A stretch of 64,000 bases of DNA from Streptomyces sp. NRRL F-6492. GTDB taxonomy: Bacteria; Actinomycetota; Actinomycetes; Streptomycetales; Streptomycetaceae. Position numbers and translations under genes: made by a program. The stretch covers positions 16,124-80,123 of the forward strand of contig NZ_LGEG01000182.1 of NCBI RefSeq assembly GCF_001280125.1, in the 5' to 3' direction. The notes beneath the pieces were generated by a model that worked only from the letters and a program-made list of their open reading frames with translations, searched no databases and was not told the origin of the DNA. This document shows positions 33,681-40,393 of this stretch, piece by piece (within the stretch, counting starts at the first letter, position 1; each line of letters starts with the position of its first letter).

Positions 33681-35012
33681 ATGGCACGCGTACGCAAGGC
33701 CGTCGTGATCGCGACGACACTGGTGGCCGGTCTCGGGCCGGTGGCGCTGGGCGGGGCCTCCGCCTTCGCCGCACCGGCTCCCGTTCCGGCGACCGCACCG
33801 GCAGCTGTGGCCGAGGTGGGGACGGTCGAGCAGGAGGGGGGCCGGCTGACCGTTCCCGCCGGCGAGGAGGGGCCGGTCACGCTGTGGCTGAAGGCCTCGC
33901 TCCCGGCCGGGGTCACGGGTCCCGTGAAGGCCCGGGTGGAACTGCCCATCACCAACTGGCCGCCCGGTGGCTGGACCGACCACCGGACGGCGGCCCAGAT
34001 CGACTCCACCTGCGCGGTCGACGGGGGCGTGCCCGAGCGGTGCAACTGGGTCGGGACGAGCTTCACCGGCGAGCCCGGCCCCTACCGGGTGCTCCTCGAC
34101 CTGCCGGCCACCGGGGCCGCCACCACCCTCACCTACGCCGTGACGATCGACCTGCCGGAGACACTCGGGTGGATCGGCTCCCTCGACGCGCCCGTCACGC
34201 TGAAGGACGCCGCCGGCACCGTGGTCGCCGAGGGCAAGGCCGGACTCGACGTCGTCCCGGGCCGCCCGGCCTCCTGGAACCGGGGCGCCGTGCACGCCCG
34301 TGACAAGGCCGGCGTCCTCTGGCGTCACGAGGGCACCGCCGACCCCGCCAAGCCGCTGGCGGAGCCCAAGAGGGTCGGCGGCGGCTGGGGCGTCTACAGC
34401 ACCGTCGTCCCGGTCGACACCACCCGCGCGAGCGGGCACGGCGACCTCGTCGCCCGGGACAAGGCCGGGGTCCTCTGGTACTACAAGGGCACCGGCGACC
34501 CCGACGCCCCCTTCGCGCCCCGCGTCCGCGTGGGTGCCGGCTGGAACGCCTACACCGCCCTCGTGGGCCGCTCCGGCGACCTCGTCGCCCGGGACGAGGC
34601 CGGAGTCCTCTGGCTCTACCGGGCCACCGGCAAGGTCACCGCCCCCTTCGCGCCCCCCGTCCGGGTGGGCGCCGGCTGGAACGCGTACGACCGGCTCACC
34701 TCCCTGGGCCTGGACGGCGCCCTGGCCCGGGACACGGCCGGCGTGCTGTGGAAGTACGACCCGAGGGCCCTCGTGGGCTCCTCCGACAACCAGCCCTACA
34801 AGCCGCGGTTCCGGGTGGGCGGCGGCTGGAACGCCTACACCGCCGTCGTCGGCACGACCGACCTCGGCCGCGACCGGACCCCCGACCTGGTGGCCCGTGA
34901 CAAGGAGGGGAAGCTCTGGCTCTACCAGGGCGTCGCCGGTGAGAGCGTCGTCCCCGGCCCCGCCCGCACCCTCGTCGGGAACGGCTGGAACGCGTACGAC
35001 CTCCTCTTCTGA
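33681..35012 (+). CDS. Secreted FG-GAP/VCBS-type propeller protein (paralogue 1)
   Basis: 443-residue secreted protein. The signal peptide (ARVRKAVVIATTLVAGLGPV...FAAPAPV) ends near residue 30. Residues about 45-200 form a domain with two Cys (STCAVDGG, ERCNWVG), resembling a beta-sandwich. Residues about 205-443 hold about five copies of a 45-residue repeat, ARDKAGVLWLYxGTG...PFAPRVRVGAGWNAY, typical of FG-GAP/VCBS-like blades. ATG 33681 has GGGGG upstream. One of five such paralogues in the window; its stop begins a 16-nt tandem repeat. Probably a surface or secreted binding protein; ligand unknown. Confidence 0.8.
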   Translation: MARVRKAVVIATTLVAGLGPVALGGASAFAAPAPVPATAPAAVAEVGTVEQEGGRLTVPAGEEGPVTLWLKASLPAGVTGPVKARVELPITNWPPGGWTDHRTAAQIDSTCAVDGGVPERCNWVGTSFTGEPGPYRVLLDLPATGAATTLTYAVTIDLPETLGWIGSLDAPVTLKDAAGTVVAEGKAGLDVVPGRPASWNRGAVHARDKAGVLWRHEGTADPAKPLAEPKRVGGGWGVYSTVVPVDTTRASGHGDLVARDKAGVLWYYKGTGDPDAPFAPRVRVGAGWNAYTALVGRSGDLVARDEAGVLWLYRATGKVTAPFAPPVRVGAGWNAYDRLTSLGLDGALARDTAGVLWKYDPRALVGSSDNQPYKPRFRVGGGWNAYTAVVGTTDLGRDRTPDLVARDKEGKLWLYQGVAGESVVPGPARTLVGNGWNAYDLLF

Positions 35013-35073
35013 GCCGTACGGATCCTGAGCCGTACCGATCCTGATCCGCACGGATTCCGAGCCGTACGCCCCC
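35010..35073 (+). repeat. Four 16-nt units starting at the stop of paralogue 1
   Basis: Units at 35010, 35026, 35042 and 35058: TGAGCCGTACGGATCC, TGAGCCGTACCGATCC, TGATCCGCACGGATTC, CGAGCCGTACGCCCCC. The first unit begins exactly with the TGA stop codon. Confidence 0.85.
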
Positions 35074-35083
35074 TCGTGCGAAA

Positions 35084-35120
35084 GGCCGCGGGCCCCGGGA
35101 GATCCCCGGGGCCCGCGGCC
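35084..35120 (+). terminator. Terminator after FG-GAP paralogue 1
   Basis: 16-bp perfect stem, 35084-35099 with 35105-35120, five-base loop. Confidence 0.85.
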
Positions 35121-35132
35121 CTGCCGTGTCCG

Positions 35133-35164
35133 GTCTCACACCGCTCTCACACCGCTCTCACACC
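35133..35164 (-). repeat. 11-nt repeat at the stop of the pmt 3' copy
   Basis: On the reverse strand the 11-mer TGTGAGAGCGG is repeated about three times (35155-35164/65, 35144-35154, 35133-35143); the first copy contains the TGA stop (35158-35160) of the displaced pmt 3' end. Confidence 0.7.
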
Positions 35165-35247
35165 CACGTGTCCAGCCACATCCGCCCCCGCCAGTCCTCC
35201 GGCGGGATCGGCGTGCCCGTGTAGATGGGCCAGAAGTAGACGAAGCC
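35158..35247 (-). pseudogene. Displaced 3' end of the protein mannosyltransferase gene
   Basis: The reverse strand encodes a C-terminal peptide FVYFWPIYTGTPIPPEDW followed by RGRMWLDTWV and a stop. It matches the last 28 residues of the intact pmt at 37510-39252 except for Val/Ile, Pro/Leu and Asp/Glu changes. No other pmt sequence precedes it, so it is a gene remnant, best explained as the original 3' end separated from pmt when an element integrated. Confidence 0.8.
35162..35245. repeat. Left att-like repeat (84 bp)
   Basis: Matches 37514-37597 in the same orientation at 80 of 84 positions, including exact stretches of 30 bases (35171-35200) and 25 bases (35202-35226). With the right copy it bounds a 2.35 kb insert containing a decayed integrase. 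Confidence 0.75.
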
Positions 35248-35440
35248 TCGTGACTCTCGGCCCGTACGGCCCTGACCAGTGACTCCTTCGGCGTCTGGGG
35301 CCGCCGTGCCGAGGCCGGGCCGTCCCTGGGCCGTGACGGTCGCAAGCGGGGCGACCTCGGCGACCTTCGTCCGGTAGCTGTTTCGTCGGCGGGCAGATGG
35401 TTTTCGTCCTGGTACGACAGCGGACTTTGCCGGGTGTGGG
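35246..35440. other. Spacer inside the integrated remnant
   Basis: About 195 bases between the left att-like copy and the FG-GAP terminator. The reverse strand stays open (for example NSYRTKVAEVAPLATVTAQG) and joins in frame to the pmt 3' copy, but no start, binding site or family was recognised. Part of 35013-35477, which has no intact gene. Confidence 0.4.
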
Positions 35441-35470
35441 AAGGGCCCCCGCGCGGAAGCGGAGGCCCTT
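35441..35470 (-). terminator. Terminator after FG-GAP/I36 gene
   Basis: AAGGGCC-C-CCGC / GCGG-A-GGCCCTT stem, hairpin 35441-35470, eight bases beyond the stop of the reverse-strand gene. Confidence 0.7.
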
Positions 35471-35477
35471 GCGAGGG

Positions 35478-36665
35478 TCAGAAGGCGCCGTTCAGGTCCT
35501 GCCAGTCGCCGCCGCCGAGCCAGTCGCCGGCTCCGAGGCCGCCCCTGCCTGTACCCGCGTACCGGTACAGCATGCCGTCGGCGGCCTTCGTCGCGATGAG
35601 GTCCGGGCGGCCGTCGCCCGACCAGTCGCCGTTGGCGATGATCGTCGGCATGCCGTTCCAGCCGCCGCTGCCGACCAGCACCCGCGCACCGAGCGCGCCG
35701 GCCTTGCCCGGGTAGAGCCAGAGCTTGCCGGTCGACGCCTCGCGGGCGTACAAGTCGGCCCGGCCGTCGCTGTTCATGTCGCCGACGCCCGCCAGGGCGT
35801 TCATGCCGTTCCAGCCTCCGGTGCCGATCAGCTTGCGCGCGCCCAGGGTGCCCGTGGAGGTGCCCGGGTACAGCCACAGCTTCCCGGTGGACTTCTCCAC
35901 CGCGAGCAGGTCGGAGCGCGCGTCGCCGGTCAGGTCGCCGAACGCGGCGATCCGGCTCATGGCGTTCCAACCGCCGGTGCCGATCAGCTTGCGCGTGCCG
36001 AGGCCGCCGGTCCCGGTGCCGGGGTAGAGCCACAGCTTGCCGGTGGCCGCCTCGCGGACGATCACGTCCTCGCGGTTGTCCCGGCTGAAGTCGCCATGCC
36101 GGACCATGGCGTTGAAGGCGTTCCAGCCGCCCGTGCCGACGAGTCGGGCGCTGCCGTCGACGCCGGGCAGGAACCACAGGCGTCCGACCAGGTCGCGGAC
36201 GAGGACGTCCGCCCTCCGGTCGCCGTTCATGTCGCCGAATCCGGCAGCCTTGGGCGAGGTCTCCGAGATCCAGTGGGGGTACGCCGGCCCCTCGCACTCC
36301 CGGATCGTGCGGACGATTTTCACCGAGCTGACGGACCTGCTGGCGATGTTGGTGGTGTAACCGTCGTTCCCGTACCGTCCGGCGCCGTCCTCGTAGTTCG
36401 GCTCGTCAAACGTGCAGGCGAAGCCCGGCGTGCGGTTGATGATCAGGCGGAACTTGTTGTCCCACGTGCCCAGCGTGGCTTTACTCGACTGCGTCTTGAA
36501 CATCGACCCCGTGCTGTCGGTGTTCGCCCACGCACAGAAGTACCCCGTGGGGCAGTCGCTCACCGCAGCCTGCGCGGGCGCGGCGCCCGCGCCGAGCAGG
36601 CCGAGCGAAGTGAGTCCCAGCGCGGCGGCCGTGGCGGCCAGACGTCGGAACAGGGGTGTACGCAT
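35478..36665 (-). CDS. Secreted peptidase-inhibitor I36-like domain fused to FG-GAP propeller (paralogue 2)
   Basis: 395-residue secreted protein. Signal peptide (residues 1-34, LAATAAALGLTSLGLLGAGA...AQA). Residues about 36-125 match the peptidase inhibitor family I36 layout: CPTGYFCAWANTDSTGSMFK with further Cys at FACTFDE and a third near IRECEG. Residues about 140-395 are five FG-GAP-like repeats of the form GFGDMNGDRRADVLVRD...LWLYPGTGTGGLGTRKLIGTGGWNAM. ATG 36665 has AGGGAGGG upstream. It lies inside the 2.35 kb integrated remnant, so it is probable cargo. Likely a secreted binding or inhibitory protein; target unknown. Confidence 0.82.
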   Translation of the reverse strand: MRTPLFRRLAATAAALGLTSLGLLGAGAAPAQAAVSDCPTGYFCAWANTDSTGSMFKTQSSKATLGTWDNKFRLIINRTPGFACTFDEPNYEDGAGRYGNDGYTTNIASRSVSSVKIVRTIRECEGPAYPHWISETSPKAAGFGDMNGDRRADVLVRDLVGRLWFLPGVDGSARLVGTGGWNAFNAMVRHGDFSRDNREDVIVREAATGKLWLYPGTGTGGLGTRKLIGTGGWNAMSRIAAFGDLTGDARSDLLAVEKSTGKLWLYPGTSTGTLGARKLIGTGGWNGMNALAGVGDMNSDGRADLYAREASTGKLWLYPGKAGALGARVLVGSGGWNGMPTIIANGDWSGDGRPDLIATKAADGMLYRYAGTGRGGLGAGDWLGGGDWQDLNGAF

Positions 36666-36812
36666 GAATTCCCTCCCTGATGTGACGCGTGCATGATTCA
36701 ACGCGCCACAGCGAGGACCGTATCCGCAGGCTTCCGCCCGCTGCTACACGGGTTCATCACCCCATCGGCCCTCACTGGCGGGTACGACAGCAGAAGGCCC
36801 GCATACACGACC

Positions 36813-37290
36813 TTACGTGACCGGGGTCGTCCCGGCCGGGAGGGTCAGCTCCACGGCAAGGGCACGGCCCTCGGCGCCGACTCGGCGGACGGCCTGGAGC
36901 GGGATCCGCTCCTCCTTGCGCCGCCGGCTCAGGACGCGGACGTCGTCCTGAGCCTGGAGGGTGGTACCAGCGCGGCCCCGGAGTATGGGTATCGGAGGCA
37001 GGGGAACGTCGCGGACCTTGCCGCCCTTCGGGGGAGCGAAGACGAACTTCCCTCGGATGCGCTTGAGTTGGTGGCTCACGGAGAGCCATCCGCCCTCGTG
37101 GTCCACCTCGTCCTCGGAGAGCCCGAACACCTCCCCCTGGCGTAGCCCGCACCCGCCGGCCACGTCGACCGACGTTCGCGGGAACTCCGGCAGAGCCGCC
37201 CGGACGGCGAACACCTGGTCCACGGTCCAGGGAGCGATCCGGGTGGGGGCCCCCTTCGGAACCTGGACCGACCGCGCCTTGCACGGACCT
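36813..37290 (-). pseudogene. Truncated phage-type tyrosine integrase
   Basis: The reverse strand encodes the start of a Streptomyces-type tyrosine recombinase core: PCKARSVQVPKGAP, APWTVDQVFAVRAALPEF, the box I arginine segment GGCGLRQGEVFGLSEDEVD, and KFVFAPPKGGKVRDVPLPP, then the frame loses similarity after about 36960 apart from a VELTLP piece. The box II region (H-x-x-R) and the catalytic Tyr are absent, and no start codon with a binding site is evident. It lies next to the right att-like copy, the normal position for an integrase gene. The rest of 36666-37509 holds no other gene. Confidence 0.78.
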
Positions 37291-37509
37291 GCTTCGTTCC
37301 AGGAGACCCGTGGGGCTGTCCAGGGCACGCCGCCGGCGGCGGCTTCGTCGTTGGCGATCGCTGCTCCTGCCTGCGCGGTAGCGGAACCGGTGGGCCGGCT
37401 CCCGGGCCGTCTGTGGGCCGTCCGAGAGCCGCCGGCAGCCACCGTGAACCACCAGTAACAACCAAGAGGGCGCGACCACCGGTCGCGCCCTCTCCTCACG
37501 TTCTCCCAG

Positions 37510-39252
37510 TTAGACCCACGTCTCCAGCCACATCCGCCCCCGCCAGTCCTCCAGCGGGATCGGCGTGCCCGTGTAGATCGGCCAGAAGTAGATGAAGTTC
37601 CAGACGACGAGCAGGACGAGGCAGCCCGCCGCCACCGCGCCGAAGGTGCGGCGCCTCTCCGAGGAGCCCCGGGGGCCGACGAGCGCGCCCAGCATCATGG
37701 CGACCGCCAGACAGAGGAACGGCACGAAGACGACCGCGTAGAAGAGGAAGATGGTGCGCTCCTGGTAGAGGAACCAGGGGAGCCAGCCGGCCGCGATGCC
37801 GCAGGCGATCGCGCCCGCGCGCCAGTCGCGGCGGAAGGCCCAGCGCCACAGGACGTACAGGATCGCGAAGCAGGCGGCCCACCACAGGAGCGGGGTGCCG
37901 AGGGCCAGGACCTCCTGGGCGCACTTCTCCTTGGCGTCGGCCGGGCAGCCCCGCGTGCCGGGCGCCGGGGACTCGTAGAAGTACGAGACGGGGCGGCCGA
38001 GGACGATCCAGGACCAGGGGTTCGACTCGTACGTGTGCGGCGAGGTCAGGCCCACGTGGAAGGAGTAGACCTCGGTCTCGTAGTGCCAGAGGCTGCGCAG
38101 CCAGTCCGGCAGCCAGCTCCAGGTCCCGCCGCCGTTCAGCTTGTCCTGGTCGGCGGCCCAGGAGCGGAAGTAGCCCTTGTCGCCGACGATCCAGCCGGTC
38201 CAGGTCACCAGGTACGTCACGATCGCGACCGGCACCACCGACACGAACGCCGGGACCAGGTCCTTCCTGATCACCGAGAAGTGCGGGCGGACCGCGCCGG
38301 CCGTGCGCCGCCCGGCCACGTCCCACAGCACCGTCATCAGGCCGAAGGCCACCATGACGTACAGGCCGTTCCACTTGGTCGCCGCCGCGAGCCCCAGCAT
38401 CACGCCGGCCGCGATCCGCCACGGCCGCCACCCGAGGCGCAGCGTCTCCGCGATCTCCGCGTCCGGCCGCAGCACCCCCTCCTCGTCCTCCGGGAGCGCC
38501 GCCGCCAGCCGTTTCCTGACCCGGTCGCGGTCCAGGACGAGACAGCCGAAGGAGGCCAGCACGAAGAACATCAGCACCTGGTCGAGGAGCGCGGTGCGGC
38601 TCATCACGAAGTGCAGCCCGTCGACCGCGAGCAGCAGGCCCGCCAGACAGCCCAGGAGCGTCGAGCGGAACAGGCGCCGCCCGATCCGGCACAGCATCAG
38701 GACCGACAGGGTGCCGAGCAGGGCCACCATGAAGCGCCAGCCGAACGGCTCGAAGCCGAACAGCTTCTCGCCCGCGCCGATCACCCATTTGCCCATCGGC
38801 GGGTGGACGACGTAGCCCGGGTCGGTCGGCACGAGGACCGATCCCGGGTCCTTCAGGACCGTCTTGTCGATGTCCTTCGGCCAGGCCCCCTCGTACCCCT
38901 GGTTGATCAGGGCCCAGGAGTCCTTGGCGTAGTACGTCTCGTCGAATATCACCGCGTGCAACTTGCCCAGGTCCCAGAACCGGAGCAGCCCCGCGACCGC
39001 CGTGACCAGGAGCGGGCCGCCCCAGGCCAGCAGCCGCCACAGCCGCTCGGCCGGGCCGGGGCCGACGCCGAGGAGCGACCACACGCGTGCGGAGGGCCGG
39101 GTGTACGGGGGGTCGAGCCGCTCCCGCAGCCCGATGGGGGCGGCACTTCCGGCGGGGGGCGCGTAGCCGAAGCGCCGGAGCCGCTGCTGCCACGAAGAGG
39201 GCTCTGCCACGGACTGCCGGCCCTCCAGGGTCTCGGGTGCGGTACTGGTCAC
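37510..39252 (-). CDS. pmt: Polyprenyl/dolichyl-phosphate-mannose protein mannosyltransferase
   Basis: 580-residue multi-pass GT39-type protein O-mannosyltransferase, transferring mannose from a polyprenyl phosphate carrier to secreted proteins during export. Catalytic signature VIFDETYYAKDSWALINQGY (about 101-120, with the Asp-Glu pair), VHPPMGKWVIG, and about ten membrane helices follow. GTG 39252 is chosen; the longer frame is Arg/Pro shadow sequence. In Streptomyces coelicolor Pmt is needed for phage phiC31 infection and normal envelope function. The 3' end (last 84 bases) is duplicated 2.35 kb downstream and appears to be an integration site. Divergent from rsmI. Confidence 0.93.
   Translation of the reverse strand: MTSTAPETLEGRQSVAEPSSWQQRLRRFGYAPPAGSAAPIGLRERLDPPYTRPSARVWSLLGVGPGPAERLWRLLAWGGPLLVTAVAGLLRFWDLGKLHAVIFDETYYAKDSWALINQGYEGAWPKDIDKTVLKDPGSVLVPTDPGYVVHPPMGKWVIGAGEKLFGFEPFGWRFMVALLGTLSVLMLCRIGRRLFRSTLLGCLAGLLLAVDGLHFVMSRTALLDQVLMFFVLASFGCLVLDRDRVRKRLAAALPEDEEGVLRPDAEIAETLRLGWRPWRIAAGVMLGLAAATKWNGLYVMVAFGLMTVLWDVAGRRTAGAVRPHFSVIRKDLVPAFVSVVPVAIVTYLVTWTGWIVGDKGYFRSWAADQDKLNGGGTWSWLPDWLRSLWHYETEVYSFHVGLTSPHTYESNPWSWIVLGRPVSYFYESPAPGTRGCPADAKEKCAQEVLALGTPLLWWAACFAILYVLWRWAFRRDWRAGAIACGIAAGWLPWFLYQERTIFLFYAVVFVPFLCLAVAMMLGALVGPRGSSERRRTFGAVAAGCLVLLVVWNFIYFWPIYTGTPIPLEDWRGRMWLETWV
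37514..37597. repeat. Right att-like repeat inside the 3' end of pmt
   Basis: Second copy of the 84-bp sequence at 35162-35245 (four mismatches). It codes for the last 28 residues of the intact pmt, so the gene stays functional after integration, as is usual when an element uses the 3' end of a gene. Confidence 0.75.
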
Positions 39253-39313
39253 CGCGCCATCGTAGGGAACGCGCCTGTGCGCGTCGCCCGTCCGGGCTGG
39301 GAGGATGGCACCC

Positions 39314-40261
39314 GTGACAGGAACGCTGGTACTCGCAGGGACCCCCATCGGCGACATCGCGGACGCCCCGCCCCGGCTCGCCACCGAGCTGCAGAACGCG
39401 GACATCGTGGCCGCCGAGGACACCCGCAGGCTGCGCGGCCTGACCCGGGCCCTCGGCATCCACACCTCCGGGCGCGTCGTCTCGTACTTCGAGGGCAACG
39501 AGTCCGCCCGTACGCCCGAGCTGGTCGAGGCGCTGGTCGGCGGGGCGCGGGTGCTGCTCGTGACCGACGCGGGCATGCCGTCCGTGTCGGACCCCGGCTA
39601 CCGGCTCGTCGCCGCCGCCGTCGAGCGGGACGTCAAGGTCACGGCCGTCCCCGGGCCGTCCGCCGTCCTCACCGCCCTCGCCCTCTCCGGCCTCCCCGTC
39701 GACCGCTTCTGCTTCGAGGGCTTCCTGCCGAGGAAGGCGGGCGAGCGCCTCGGGCGGCTGCGCGAGGTCGCGGACGAGCGGCGGACCCTCGTCTACTTCG
39801 AGGCCCCGCACCGGCTCGACGACACCCTCGCCGCGATGGCCGAGGTCTTCGGCGCCGACCGGCGGGCCGCCGTCTGCCGCGAACTGACCAAGACGTACGA
39901 GGAGGTCAAGCGGGGCCCGCTGGCCGAGCTCGCGGCCTGGGCGGCCGAGGGCGTACGGGGCGAGATCACCGTCGTCGTCGAGGGCGCCCCGGAGACCGGG
40001 CCCGCCGAGCTCGACGCGGAGGAGCTGGTGCGCAGGGTGCGGGTGCGCGAGGAGGCGGGGGAGCGGCGCAAGGAGGCGATCGCGGCGGTCGCCGCCGAGG
40101 CGGGTCTGCCCAAGCGCGAGGTGTTCGACGCGGTGGTCGCGGCGAAGAACGCGGAGGCGGCGGGGCCGGGGGGCACGGCGAAGAACGCGGAGGCGGCGGG
40201 GCCGGGGGACACGGCGAAGAACGCGGAGGCGGCGGGGCCGGGGGACACAGCGAAGGGCTGA
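39314..40261 (+). CDS. rsmI: 16S rRNA 2'-O-ribose C1402 methyltransferase
   Basis: 315-residue RsmI of the tetrapyrrole-methylase fold, methylating C1402 in the ribosomal P site. Motifs: GTLVLAGTPIGDIADAPPR at the N-terminus, AAEDTRRL, LLVTDAGMPSVSDPG (about 82-96), AVPGPSAVLTALALSGLP, and EITVVVEG. GTG 39314 is preferred because GGAGG lies nine bases upstream, whereas the in-frame ATG at 39305 abuts it. The C-terminus carries three 12-residue repeats (A-K-N-A-E-A-A-G-P-G-x-T) from a 36-nt tandem array, not part of the family fold. Divergent from pmt. Confidence 0.93.
   Translation: MTGTLVLAGTPIGDIADAPPRLATELQNADIVAAEDTRRLRGLTRALGIHTSGRVVSYFEGNESARTPELVEALVGGARVLLVTDAGMPSVSDPGYRLVAAAVERDVKVTAVPGPSAVLTALALSGLPVDRFCFEGFLPRKAGERLGRLREVADERRTLVYFEAPHRLDDTLAAMAEVFGADRRAAVCRELTKTYEEVKRGPLAELAAWAAEGVRGEITVVVEGAPETGPAELDAEELVRRVRVREEAGERRKEAIAAVAAEAGLPKREVFDAVVAAKNAEAAGPGGTAKNAEAAGPGDTAKNAEAAGPGDTAKG
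40142..40249 (+). repeat. 36-nt tandem repeat in the rsmI 3' end
   Basis: Three nearly identical 36-base units at 40142-40177, 40178-40213 and 40214-40249, followed by the partial unit GCGAAGGGC and the stop. Each encodes AKNAEAAGPG plus Gly-Thr or Asp-Thr; the copies differ at only two or three bases, so the array is recent. Confidence 0.9.
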
Positions 40262-40393
40262 GGCGGGGCCGTACGGCGGAGGGTCGGGTTGAATCGAACT
40301 TTTGGCCGGTTGACTTGTACAACCCCCCGACCCGATCACGAGTCTCAACGGGCACGGCACTCCCCGTGTCCGTTCTTCTCGTGGGGGTTCACC

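Noticed and set aside
36772..37479. Intact integrase or an insertion sequence
   Set aside because: Only the first part of the catalytic domain is readable; box II and the Tyr are missing, and no terminal inverted repeats or transposase motifs were seen.
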